A stretch of 15,089 bases of DNA, taken from the NCBI GenBank assembly GCA_002505805.1, contig DAWB01000177.1, positions 6,744-21,832 on the forward strand, written 5' to 3'. Source of the stretch: Methanosaeta sp. UBA80. GTDB lineage: Archaea; Halobacteriota; Methanosarcinia; Methanotrichales; Methanotrichaceae. The position numbers and the translations under genes are program-made. The notes beneath the pieces were generated by a model. It was not told the DNA's origin, did not search any database, and was given only the letters and a program-made list of their open reading frames with translations. Positions 1 through 7,165 of the stretch are shown here, piece after piece. Position 1 is the first letter of the stretch, and every line of letters starts with the position of its first letter.

Positions 1-549
1 CTGGCCGTATTTGGCATCGGGCATATAGATATCGATAACCCCCTCCAAAAGACGAAGTGTCTCTATGCTCTCGTATCCTCCGCTGTTATAAACCAGAGGC
101 AGATGCAGCCCGCCCTCGCGGGCTAGAGCCAAAGCCTCCAGGATCTGGGGGACGACATGAGTGGGGGTGACGAAATTGATGTTATGGCAGCCGCAATCCT
201 GCAGAGCCAGCATCATCTTGGCCAGGTTCCCAGGCGAGACCTCCCGCCCGGCCTCCTGCTGGCTGATGTCATAGTTCTGACAGAAGAGGCAGGAGAGATT
301 GCAGCCGGAGAAGAATATGGTGCCCGAGCCGGCACGGCCAACAAGGCAGTCCTCCTCCCCGAAGTGGGGGGTGTAGCTGGCGACGCCTGCAAGCCGGCCG
401 GTGCGGCAGAAGCCCCTTTGATCTGATAGCCGGTCCACGGCGCAGCAGCGGGGACAGATATCGCAACAGGCCAGGCGGGAGAGGGCCTCAGTGGCGCGAT
501 CCTTTAGCTCCGTTACGGGCAGCAGGCAGTATCTGGGCAAATGAGACAT
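1..549 (-). CDS. Radical SAM protein, PflX/COG1313-like, C-terminus cut by window edge
   Basis: The frame is open from the left edge to an ATG at 549 and encodes the first 183 residues. The radical SAM [4Fe-4S] motif is C83-x3-C87-x2-C90 (GCNLSCLFCQN), preceded by a cysteine-rich N-terminal segment (C28, C29, C32, C35, C36, C48) and followed by GG and substrate-side segments (TPTHVVPQ, YNSGGYES) typical of the pyruvate formate-lyase-activase-like COG1313 group. Family members are about 300 residues, so roughly half is missing. The group's substrate is unknown to me; S-adenosylmethionine cleavage is the expected chemistry. It lies 51 nt downstream of the permease stop and in the same direction, so co-transcription is likely. 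The start is uncertain: neither ATG 549 nor an in-frame TTG at 561 (reading MHPLMSHLPRY) has a good ribosome site, and homologues often begin near an HPL motif. Family call is strong; role is not known. Confidence 0.88.
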   Translation of the reverse strand, partial: MSHLPRYCLLPVTELKDRATEALSRLACCDICPRCCAVDRLSDQRGFCRTGRLAGVASYTPHFGEEDCLVGRAGSGTIFFSGCNLSCLFCQNYDISQQEAGREVSPGNLAKMMLALQDCGCHNINFVTPTHVVPQILEALALAREGGLHLPLVYNSGGYESIETLRLLEGVIDIYMPDAKYGQ

Positions 550-600
550 TAGAGGATGCAAGATATGGATGGCATGGGCAATGAGCTTTTCTGATTGGCT

Positions 601-1821
601 TCAGATCTGAGGCCAGATCAGTGATGACACGGCTGCCAGCAGAAAGGAGGCCACTCCCAGCAGGCTCAATGGCAGAGTATATCCCCGGACCATTAGGGCC
701 ATGCTCGCTCCGGTTGATCTTTTTATCAGCCAGAAGTAGGGATCGGTGACATAAGACAGCACGAATGCTCCTGAGGCTATGAGCAGGGCCAGGGTGACCG
801 GAGGAAGAGGATAGCCGGCCAGAACCTGGCAGGACACGGCAGCGGAGACTACCCTGGATCCTATAGCCAGCTGGAGCAGAGAAGAGAGGAAGAAGGGCAG
901 AAGAAGGGCGGGGAGGAACTGTCCCCACTGGTAGATCTCCCCGGCCAGACCGCTCTCAGCTAGAACATAGCCGAAAGCCCCTGCCCCGCATAGATCGAGC
1001 AATATCACCCCTGATCTTCGGGAGGCGGCATGAACCATCTCCTGGGCCATGCCTCTCTCCAGCCACAGGCAGAGCATTGCTCCCATCAGCAGAGCCATAT
1101 CCGGGCGGGCAAAAACTGTCACCACAGGATAAACGCCGCCCAGAATCATCATCCCCACTGGAACCAGCAGAGGGACCCAGGCCCTTGCGCTCTTCATCTC
1201 CGGAGCCGGGCTCCTCACCTCCTGCGCCCCGGCCTCCGGGAAGATATGCTTCATCAGCAGGTAGCAGAGAACGAATAAGATCAGAGATATGGGAATAGAG
1301 TGCCTGAGCAGATCAGAGGGCTGAGCCGATAGCCCTGAGGAGAGGGTGATCATCACCGGGGAGGGGTAGATGAGGTTGAAGGAGATTATGGAGCAGGCTG
1401 CAGCCATGAAGAGGGATCTCCGGCCATCGCTGCCTGTTTTTTCGGCCAGGCCTTTGACCACAGGCTCCAGTATTATATAGGCGGTGATGCTGCACATTGC
1501 CGGCAGGGATATGAGATATCCTGCTGCCCCGGAAACAATATGTATTTTTGTAGTTAGTTTTCGCAGATCGAAGACTATTCTCTCCAGGCCTTCCGTCCGG
1601 CGCAGATACTCTGCCAGCAGTGCGCCGCAGAATACCACCAATGCCAGGGATGAGAATATGCGGGATAGGCCTGCGGAGATGTATTCCAGCATCTGTGCCC
1701 CCATGCCTGTCAGGAGGCCAAAAGCGATAGATGCCAGGACCAGGGATAAGAATGGTCCCAGCCTGGTTATGACCAGGCTCGCGGCGACTACCACAGCCAT
1801 AAAAGCAAGGATAGTCTCCAT
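601..1821 (-). CDS. DUF401/COG1906-type integral membrane permease (GntP-like)
   Basis: This 406-residue protein is almost entirely hydrophobic, with about ten likely membrane segments beginning at residue 3 and ending at the C-terminus. Features fitting the DUF401 family (ion-transporter superfamily, distant from gluconate permeases) are the length near 400, the SLPAMCSITAYIILEPVV stretch around residue 105-122, and the repeated helix-breaking glycine/proline pattern around residues 150-165 (NLIYPSPVMITLSSGL). Substrate cannot be read from sequence; an organic anion is only a family-level guess. The ATG at 1821 follows GAGG at a 3-nt gap, and a TATA-like element sits about 26 nt further upstream, so the transcript may have almost no leader. 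The radical SAM gene follows 51 nt later in the same frame, which suggests an operon. Confidence 0.8.
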   Translation of the reverse strand: METILAFMAVVVAASLVITRLGPFLSLVLASIAFGLLTGMGAQMLEYISAGLSRIFSSLALVVFCGALLAEYLRRTEGLERIVFDLRKLTTKIHIVSGAAGYLISLPAMCSITAYIILEPVVKGLAEKTGSDGRRSLFMAAACSIISFNLIYPSPVMITLSSGLSAQPSDLLRHSIPISLILFVLCYLLMKHIFPEAGAQEVRSPAPEMKSARAWVPLLVPVGMMILGGVYPVVTVFARPDMALLMGAMLCLWLERGMAQEMVHAASRRSGVILLDLCGAGAFGYVLAESGLAGEIYQWGQFLPALLLPFFLSSLLQLAIGSRVVSAAVSCQVLAGYPLPPVTLALLIASGAFVLSYVTDPYFWLIKRSTGASMALMVRGYTLPLSLLGVASFLLAAVSSLIWPQI

Positions 1822-1842
1822 ATCCTCAGGGATATCATTTTA

Positions 1843-1852
1843 GGTATAAAAA
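1843..1852 (-). promoter_or_regulatory. TATA box of the DUF401-type permease
   Basis: On the minus strand this reads TTTTTATACC, close to the archaeal TATA consensus. Its centre is about 26 nt upstream of the permease ATG at 1821, which predicts a transcript with little or no leader. Confidence 0.5.
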
Positions 1853-1877
1853 GCATGATTATGCATTTCCCGCCATC

Positions 1878-1893
1878 TTCGGAAACATCCGAA
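1878..1893. promoter_or_regulatory. Inverted repeat TTCGGA-N4-TCCGAA between divergent promoters
   Basis: The sequence TTCGGAAACATCCGAA has perfect 6-bp arms around a 4-nt spacer. It lies between the TATA box of the minus-strand permease and the TATA-like elements of the plus-strand surface protein, where a dimeric regulator could act on either gene. The regulator is not known. An operator role is inferred from position and symmetry only. Confidence 0.4.
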
Positions 1894-1908
1894 ACCCATT
1901 TATAGATA

Positions 1909-1940
1909 GAAATATAAAAACGGTGTAAAAGGGATATAAA
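1909..1940 (+). promoter_or_regulatory. Promoter region of the large surface protein (two TATA-like elements)
   Basis: Two TATA-like elements are visible: AAATATAAAA at about 1910-1919 and GATATAAAC at about 1933-1941. Either would place the transcript start between about 1937 and 1965, giving a leader of 40-65 nt before the GTG at 2004. The downstream choice would leave most of the 1944-1972 hairpin outside the transcript, while the upstream choice would include it. Confidence 0.4.
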
Positions 1941-1943
1941 CTG

Positions 1944-1972
1944 GGCCGGGTGTGCAGAAGATGATCCCGGCC
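1944..1972 (+). other. GC-rich hairpin in the leader of the surface-protein gene
   Basis: GGCCGGG at 1944-1950 pairs perfectly with CCCGGCC at 1966-1972 across a 15-nt loop. It stands out in otherwise AT-rich upstream DNA and lies 31 nt before the GTG start. It could affect messenger stability or translation. No known riboswitch fold was recognised. Confidence 0.4.
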
Positions 1973-2003
1973 AGGGACAGTCTGAAGGGAAGGGAGTAGC
2001 AGC

Positions 2004-5000
2004 GTGAGAAGAGGTAGCTTTCAGGGCAGACTACCTCGGGGGAGGCTTGGCCGTAAAGGCAGTCCGGCTCTCCTGAGAGTGGCCATGTTTTTAGCTGTAA
2101 TAGCAGCATCTCTATTCTATCTCTTTCCCGGCTCTCCCCACCTCAGTTTATCTCCTGCTTCTTCTTCCGATCTTCTCTCCCCGCTGGATATAAAATCGGT
2201 CCCTTCCCTCAATTCAAACCAGGAAAAGTCCCTCCTGCCCCGAATGGAAAAAAAAGAGATCGACGTTAGCGATCTACAGCCGAATGCTGCCAGCAAACAC
2301 GCCTCCCTGACTGCTTCAGTACAGCTGGACCCCAAGGTGTCCGAGGTCCATCTTGAGAACACTGGATCATTGCCTCTGCATCAGATCCAGATCACCAGCC
2401 AGGGAAGATTTCTGGGGAAGATATCCATGCTTGACCGCCAGGAAAAGAAGGTGCTGGCGGTGAGCGGCTCTCCCCAGGATATTGCAGTCGAGGCCCTGGA
2501 TCAAAACGATCTTCTGGTCAGGGCGGAGGTAGAATACAAATCCACCCCAGAAGGGATCGGTCATACAGATCCCCGTCGGGAGAGCACTACCCTGAGAACA
2601 AAGTCTGTCCCATCTTCCAGCATATCCCCATCCAGTGGGACTGCTCCTGCTCTATCTTCAATTGAGGATTCCGCCTCATCAACATCTCTTTCAGAGCTAT
2701 CAAATCCGGTCGCAGAAGATGAGCTGAGCCAAGCTCCCCCCCTCATCTTGACCATAGCCGCTAACAGATCAGACGGAAGGCCAGGGGAAGCTGTTGGCTA
2801 CAGGTGTACAGCCAGGAATGAGGGAGCGGATGAGCTGTCCGATGTGCGCATTACCTGTGCCGGAAAGGTAGCATCCACCAGCTATCTTACCTCAGGCAAG
2901 GAGCTATATCTGGATGGATTCATAGTCCTCTCCAATGATACCAGGCTTCAGGCGAAAGTGCAGGCCTCCAATCCAGAAGGCGATATTCTAACCAGCAATG
3001 CCTCTGCCGAGATTCGCCGCATCTGCTCCGAGCTGGATCTTAAGCTGATCTACCCCCAGAGAGCGCACCGGGGAGATGAGATCGAACTGGCCGTAAGAGT
3101 TGAAAACAAAGGGATAGAGAACCTCACCGACATATTGGTCCGCTCTGATGAGGGTGAGATAGGAAGAATCGAGCTTCTGCCCTCCGGATCAAGCCAAACC
3201 CTGGAAAAGAGGATGATTGTCGACCAGAGCATGCAGGATCTGATCTCCGCCGAGGCCAAGAGCCCGGTCGGCCAGGAGGTCTATGCCAGCCAGAGGCTCA
3301 ACCTCAGTCTGCTCAACTCCTCCCTCCAGATTCAGGGCAGACCGGAAGAGGTCAGGATTTATCCGGGAGAGCCGGCCGAGGTATTCTGGCATCTGAAGAA
3401 CAGCGGGGAAGAGACACTGTACAACATCACCCTGGAGGGGGATGGAGACAGCCGCATTCTTAGAGAGCTGGCGCCGGGAAAATCAGTAGATGTGGCAGCC
3501 ATCTACAGCAATAATCTGACGGCATGGATCAATGTCACCGCCAGGGGATTCAATGGCAATGGATTTGAGATTTCAGATAGCTCCGGGGTGCTGCTTCAGG
3601 CCATCCGTCCCGGTATAACCATCAAGGCCATGCCCACTGAGGTTGAGGCCTGCCCGGGGGAGGAGGCAGAGGCCAATATCCTGGTCAGCAATAGCGGAGA
3701 CGATGTCCTGGATAATGTGCTCTTGAGACTGAATGGGTCGGCAATAGCCACGATAGGCAAGCTTTTGCCGGGAGAGTTCCGGGTTATCAAATCCGAAACC
3801 ACGATCATCGGCAATTGCAGCCTTGAGTTTGAGGCCCAGGGAGAGGACTCTATAAACAAAATTCAGTCGGATGCAGCCACAGTCAAGGTCAATTGCGTGA
3901 GGCTATCCCTCAAGGTCTTCGCCAGCGCTTCCCCTGCTGTACTCTCTCCCGGCGAGAGCAGCGAGATCACCTGCATCGTAGCCAATACCGGCAAGGTCAC
4001 ATTGAATGATATATTTGTGATAAGTAAGAGGCTGGGACCTCTGGGCCATATCGATTGCCTTTACCCCAAGAGGCAGATAACGGTGACAACAAACAAGACC
4101 GTAAGCTCTGCCATAGAGGACACCATAACTGCGGAGGGCTTCACACAGGAGAGAACATCGGTAAGAGCAAGCACAACCCTTAGCATAGAGCTGGTCAGCA
4201 CCAGCCCATCTCTGGAAGATTCTTTTCAGGCAGAGGAGACGGCTCCTGCCAGATCCTCCGCCACAGACATGACCTGGGCCAACATCTCCTTGGGCAATAT
4301 CAGCCAGCCCTTCAACCTTCCCGCCCAAGAGGAGGTGGAGAAGGATGTATCCAAACAGATGGCCAGGAATTCAGACAGATCTGCCATGAAGCATAACAAT
4401 GCTGTAATGGACGGGATCTCAAATCTTCTCCGCTATGTTGAAAGGCTGCTGGGCGCAAAGGAGGTAGAGGCATCTCCGGCTATAGACCATCCCCCGTCGG
4501 AGGCGCTTAATCCGGATTCTGAACCGGGATTTGCTCCCCAGAGCAGGGATGAACTGCCTGCCTCGCAGAATTATGAGCTCTCCATTGCCGGTGTTAAGGG
4601 CTCAGAGCATGGGGCCATAGCTATCCTGGATGTCAATGCCCAACCATCTCAGCCGGCCGCCAATGAGCCGATCAAGGTGACTGCCCATCTGAAGAGTCCA
4701 GAGGGAATAAAGAGCGCTCTGGTGAAATACGGCCTATCCGATCTTCCCCTCACCAGGTCGGATATGCTCAATGTGGCCCGGGTCTACGACTGTGCCCTGA
4801 GCCTGGAGTCGGGCACAGTCCAAGACGGCTATTGGAGTGGCAGCATCCCTGGCCGGGGTGCAGGGACATATATGCCGCTCTCACTGTGGATAACCGATGG
4901 AACCGGCATAGCGGAAGGAGGACCATATCTGATTCACTGGAGCACAGTCAACGCGGCGGAGAGAAGCAGCAAAGAAGCGGCAAAGTCCTCCGGAAACGGC

Positions 5001-5492
5001 ATGCTCTTTATAGAGTCCACATCAGTGAAAGGCAGAGGCGAGGTCTCCATCAAGGACACCGTCATGGGATCGAATGTTCAGTTCGACGAGAAGCTCAAGG
5101 GAAGCGGCTCCATCAGCCTGGAGAGCCTGCGGGTGATCGACAGGAAGGGAGCCGAGGATAACTTCACTGAGAAAAAAGATCTGGTCTTCACCGGAGGCCA
5201 GCTCAAAGGTCGAAAGACAGTGGCCTCTCCCAAGTTCCAGGGTGGCCTGGGGGCTTCGGTCACAGAGAGGTTCAACCTCAGCCACGTAGACAAGAGCGAG
5301 ACCTCCAGGGTAACCAGCAATAGCCTGTCCAACAATAGCCTATCCTTCCAGACAGACCAGGCCTTTGACGGAACCTGGAACATCCAGACCAAGTATGCCA
5401 AGTTCTTCAAGAAGATGAAGGCGGACCAGAAGTACACCGGCTCCTTCCAGACCCAAAAGGATATAGAGTTCCAGGATAACGCACCCGGTTAA
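2004..5492 (+). CDS. Large membrane-anchored surface protein with tandem CARDB/NEW3-like repeats
   Basis: The 1162-residue product starts with a basic segment (residues 1-25, ten Arg/Lys) and one hydrophobic helix (about 26-42), i.e. an uncleaved signal anchor or signal peptide. A Ser/Pro-rich stretch follows. Five Ig-like repeats of about 96 residues begin near residues 247, 342, 438, 535 and 632. Each carries the CARDB/NEW3 signature of PGE followed by a strand and an N-x-G core (ARNEGADEL, VENKGIENL, LKNSGEETL, VSNSGDDVL, VANTGKVTL). A degenerate half-repeat lies near residues 84-170. A Ser/Glu-rich linker (730-850), a further beta domain (856-980) and a polar beta-rich module (996-1162) complete it. 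Many N-x-S/T sites fit archaeal N-glycosylation. I recall this last module in Methanothrix secreted proteins, unverified. The start is GTG with GGGAG 9 nt upstream; ATG 2085 is an alternative but would remove the basic segment. The function is probably envelope or adhesion, inferred. Confidence 0.85.
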   Translation: MRRGSFQGRLPRGRLGRKGSPALLRVAMFLAVIAASLFYLFPGSPHLSLSPASSSDLLSPLDIKSVPSLNSNQEKSLLPRMEKKEIDVSDLQPNAASKHASLTASVQLDPKVSEVHLENTGSLPLHQIQITSQGRFLGKISMLDRQEKKVLAVSGSPQDIAVEALDQNDLLVRAEVEYKSTPEGIGHTDPRRESTTLRTKSVPSSSISPSSGTAPALSSIEDSASSTSLSELSNPVAEDELSQAPPLILTIAANRSDGRPGEAVGYRCTARNEGADELSDVRITCAGKVASTSYLTSGKELYLDGFIVLSNDTRLQAKVQASNPEGDILTSNASAEIRRICSELDLKLIYPQRAHRGDEIELAVRVENKGIENLTDILVRSDEGEIGRIELLPSGSSQTLEKRMIVDQSMQDLISAEAKSPVGQEVYASQRLNLSLLNSSLQIQGRPEEVRIYPGEPAEVFWHLKNSGEETLYNITLEGDGDSRILRELAPGKSVDVAAIYSNNLTAWINVTARGFNGNGFEISDSSGVLLQAIRPGITIKAMPTEVEACPGEEAEANILVSNSGDDVLDNVLLRLNGSAIATIGKLLPGEFRVIKSETTIIGNCSLEFEAQGEDSINKIQSDAATVKVNCVRLSLKVFASASPAVLSPGESSEITCIVANTGKVTLNDIFVISKRLGPLGHIDCLYPKRQITVTTNKTVSSAIEDTITAEGFTQERTSVRASTTLSIELVSTSPSLEDSFQAEETAPARSSATDMTWANISLGNISQPFNLPAQEEVEKDVSKQMARNSDRSAMKHNNAVMDGISNLLRYVERLLGAKEVEASPAIDHPPSEALNPDSEPGFAPQSRDELPASQNYELSIAGVKGSEHGAIAILDVNAQPSQPAANEPIKVTAHLKSPEGIKSALVKYGLSDLPLTRSDMLNVARVYDCALSLESGTVQDGYWSGSIPGRGAGTYMPLSLWITDGTGIAEGGPYLIHWSTVNAAERSSKEAAKSSGNGMLFIESTSVKGRGEVSIKDTVMGSNVQFDEKLKGSGSISLESLRVIDRKGAEDNFTEKKDLVFTGGQLKGRKTVASPKFQGGLGASVTERFNLSHVDKSETSRVTSNSLSNNSLSFQTDQAFDGTWNIQTKYAKFFKKMKADQKYTGSFQTQKDIEFQDNAPG

Positions 5493-5714
5493 AAACCGGC
5501 AGGACAAGCACGCTTCCAGGCGGACGGTTCTGGAATCAGGTCTGCATAGGGCGCAAGATCAAGAGACGGGACATGGATGTGAGGATAAGAATAGTGGCCA
5601 TGATTTTGCTCAACTATAAAAAGATTGCAGCAGCCTAGATCATGATCCATCCGGCTTGTCCGGAAGGATCTCTCCACTCATGCAATCAATCCGATCGGCT
5701 AATATCTGCCCATA
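5493..5714. other. Convergent intergenic spacer with a strong hairpin
   Basis: No convincing gene is seen here. A minus-strand open frame covers most of it but lacks a ribosome site and family features. At 5644-5670 GATCC pairs with GGATC and CCGG with CCGG, with one A/A mismatch, an extra T-A pair, and a CTTGT loop. A 10-bp palindrome GATCATGATC (5638-5647) overlaps its left arm. No U-tract follows on either strand, so a classic terminator is not supported, although the convergent position fits a transcript-end structure. Confidence 0.45.
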
Positions 5715-5978
5715 TCATCTGGTCCACAGAAGGGATCGCCCAAGGTCCGTGAGCTGCAGCTGATTAAATCCATCCTTAAGGATCAGGTGCCCTTCATCAA
5801 AGGAACCGGATTGGGCATTGATATAACCCAATTCCTTCAGGCGAACCAGACGGCCTAGCATCGCCTTTTTTTCCAGCCTTAAAGCGCTCTTGACATTTAC
5901 CGAAAAAACCCATCCGGTTAGGGATCTTTCCCAAATCGCCCTGAGAATCCTCCTATCCATATCATCCAGGAGATCCAT
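5715..5978 (-). CDS. Small winged-helix DNA-binding protein
   Basis: From ATG 5978 this encodes 87 residues. The order is an N-terminal helix (MDLLDDMDRRILRAIWE), a helix-turn-helix candidate (VNVKSALRLEKKAMLGRLVRLKELGYI, residues about 28-54), then a beta wing and a C-terminal helix (NQLQLTDLGRSLLW). The pattern LxRLxxLGYI followed by a polar hairpin and LTxxGRSLL is typical of MarR/ArsR/PadR-like winged helices, with no effector domain. The frame stays open to a TTG at 6020, but the start at 5978 is preferred: GGTGGTGA lies just upstream, and the TATA box at 6034-6043 predicts a transcript start near 6012, inside that extension. A perfect palindrome at its promoter suggests autorepression. 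Targets are unknown. Confidence 0.75.
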   Translation of the reverse strand: MDLLDDMDRRILRAIWERSLTGWVFSVNVKSALRLEKKAMLGRLVRLKELGYINAQSGSFDEGHLILKDGFNQLQLTDLGRSLLWTR

Positions 5979-6015
5979 CGATTTCACCACCTTCCCCAGC
6001 CAGCAGAACTTAAAT

Positions 6016-6025
6016 GACAATTGTC
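6016..6025. promoter_or_regulatory. Palindromic operator candidate GACAATTGTC
   Basis: This perfect 10-bp palindrome lies between the minus-strand TATA box and the predicted start of the winged-helix gene transcript. A protein bound there would block polymerase recruitment, the usual archaeal repressor arrangement. The winged-helix protein itself is the obvious candidate ligand, by inference. Confidence 0.45.
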
Positions 6026-6033
6026 CTGCGATG

Positions 6034-6043
6034 ATTTATATTT
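6034..6043 (-). promoter_or_regulatory. TATA box of the winged-helix gene
   Basis: On the minus strand this reads AAATATAAAT. It predicts a transcript start near 6012 and a leader of about 34 nt to the ATG at 5978. Confidence 0.5.
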
Positions 6044-6130
6044 GCTGCTATAAACAATAAATATCCACTGATAGAAAATACCCACATCAATAGATAATCC
6101 GCCTGCATATGAAAAAGATAAAATTGAGGA

Positions 6131-6259
6131 TTACCATTCCCATTTTGCGTCAGTAACTCCCTGCGCTTTGAGCTTCTCCTTTAGCTTCTTGCCTTCCGCC
6201 TCATTCGCAAAAGTCTGCTCAACTTTTTTGCCGCTTTTATCCGTATAGGTTACTTTCAT
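6131..6259 (-). CDS. Hypothetical 42-residue basic protein
   Basis: The product begins MKVTYTDKSGKKVEQTF and ends TDAKWEW. It is not recognised. About a quarter of the residues are Lys. The pattern suggests a short beta hairpin (residues 2-17), a charged helix (about 18-33) and a Trp-x-Trp end, which resembles a compact independently folding domain. Support for a real gene is the Shine-Dalgarno AGGAGG six nt before the ATG, the closing TAA, and the absence of a better frame on either strand. It is transcribed divergently from the DUF937 gene, and the 7-bp inverted repeat at 6277-6298 lies just upstream. It has no membrane segment or cysteines. Confidence 0.65.
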   Translation of the reverse strand: MKVTYTDKSGKKVEQTFANEAEGKKLKEKLKAQGVTDAKWEW

Positions 6260-6276
6260 CAAATGCCTCCTGGCTT

Positions 6277-6298
6277 AATGCTAAATCGTTCTAGCATT
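6277..6298. promoter_or_regulatory. Inverted repeat AATGCTA-N8-TAGCATT upstream of the 42-aa gene
   Basis: Perfect 7-bp arms flank an 8-nt spacer, 18 nt upstream of the ATG at 6259. It could be an operator or a leader hairpin just before the ribosome site. No clear TATA box was found for this gene. Confidence 0.4.
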
Positions 6299-6380
6299 CA
6301 CTTCTACTGCTTGCTTTTCTTATCACTGCTCATACATATCATTTTCGGCAAAATCCTGCAGACTGCGATTTTTTTAATTT

Positions 6381-6403
6381 ATCTAAGACTGACTTTTTTA
6401 GAT
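6381..6403. repeat. Inverted repeat ATCTAA-N11-TTAGAT in the divergent spacer
   Basis: Six-base arms with an 11-nt AT-rich spacer lie between the divergent 42-aa and DUF937 genes. An operator is possible, but chance is also plausible in such AT-rich DNA. Confidence 0.25.
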
Positions 6404-6454
6404 CAACCTTTTATTGCACATGACCATAAAAACCATTAATAAGGATGAGTCCAC

Positions 6455-6464
6455 CAATATATAA
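6455..6464 (+). promoter_or_regulatory. TATA box of the DUF937 gene
   Basis: The run CAATATATAATG is a good archaeal TATA element. It is only about 30 nt before the ATG at 6489, so the transcript would start close to the start codon. If so, the GGAG at 6477-6480 may not be transcribed, unless the true TATA box lies further upstream. Confidence 0.45.
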
Positions 6465-6488
6465 TGCAATTTAATAGGAGATGAAATA

Positions 6489-7058
6489 ATGAACTCAGTA
6501 GTTGAAGGCCTGATGAGTCAGATGATGTCGAAAGAGAATCTTTCGCTCCTCAGCAATAAAGCTGGCACCGATGAGAAATCTGCCAAATCAGCATTGGAAA
6601 TTGGATTACCGATGCTGCTTGCCGCCATGAGCAACAAAGCATCGAAATCAGAGGGCTCAGCCATAATCAGCAGCCTCTCCCAGCTAGGTGGCAATAATCC
6701 CGCTGATGATATGGCAAGCTACCTTGGTGGTTCAGGCTCTCAGGGAACGGATATCCTGAGCTCAATACTCGGCAGCAGTCTGCAGCCGATCCAGCAGGCG
6801 ATATCTAAAAAGACGGGATTGCCTGCCAGCGTTGTCGGTCAATTGCTCTCCATGGCTTTGCCTCTATTGCTGGGCTCGCTCTCCAAGAGTTCAACCAAAC
6901 AGAACATTGCAGCTGACGATCTCTCAAAATTATTGGGTGATCAATCTAAAATGGCACTTTCCTCCTCTCCAGAAGCAGCTATGTTGATGGATGAGCTTTT
7001 TGCCCCCCAAGAGAGAGGCGGACTGATGGGGATGATCAAGAAGCTGTTCAAATCCTAA
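6489..7058 (+). CDS. DUF937 domain protein
   Basis: This 189-residue protein carries the DUF937 pattern: an N-terminal helix (VVEGLMSQMMSKENLSLLS), the ADEKSAKSAL-like segment here TDEKSAKSALEIGLPMLLAAM (residues about 28-48), and a second copy of the same fold around 95-135 (LQPIQQAISKKTGLPASVV, then LLSMALPLLLGSL). The two halves look like an internal duplication. The C-terminus (LMDELFAPQERGGLMGMIKKLF) is an amphipathic helix. No signal peptide or true membrane segment is visible, so it is probably cytoplasmic. Bacterial relatives include YidB-like proteins; the biochemical role is unknown. GGAG lies upstream of the ATG, and AT-rich sequence follows the stop at 7059-7083. The mscL gene next door has its own TATA box. 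Confidence 0.82.
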   Translation: MNSVVEGLMSQMMSKENLSLLSNKAGTDEKSAKSALEIGLPMLLAAMSNKASKSEGSAIISSLSQLGGNNPADDMASYLGGSGSQGTDILSSILGSSLQPIQQAISKKTGLPASVVGQLLSMALPLLLGSLSKSSTKQNIAADDLSKLLGDQSKMALSSSPEAAMLMDELFAPQERGGLMGMIKKLFKS

Positions 7059-7083
7059 TTTAAATTTATTTTCATAATTTTGC
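7059..7083 (+). terminator. T-rich transcript end after the DUF937 gene
   Basis: Directly after the stop codon lies an AT-only run with several T-tracts (TTT, TTT, TTTT, TTTT), a typical archaeal U-rich termination region without a hairpin. The next gene has a separate promoter about 20 nt further on. Confidence 0.4.
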
Positions 7084-7100
7084 TATTACTTTCCGATAAG

Positions 7101-7110
7101 GCTTTATATC
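7101..7110 (+). promoter_or_regulatory. TATA box of mscL
   Basis: GCTTTATATC matches the archaeal TATA consensus and predicts a start near 7132, giving a leader of about 34 nt that contains the GGGGG ribosome site at 7152-7156. Confidence 0.5.
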
Positions 7111-7165
7111 AAGCGCTGAATATACTCTGTCAGATTTAAACCAATCGAAAGGGGGTTAAAAGAAT

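Noticed and set aside
3903..4328. 141-codon antisense frame inside the surface protein gene
   Set aside because: It is a mirror of strong coding sequence, has odd composition (many Cys and Tyr) and no start signals.
5489..5677. Minus-strand 62-codon frame after the surface protein
   Set aside because: No ribosome site or promoter, no family features, and it overlaps the end of the real gene and the hairpin region.
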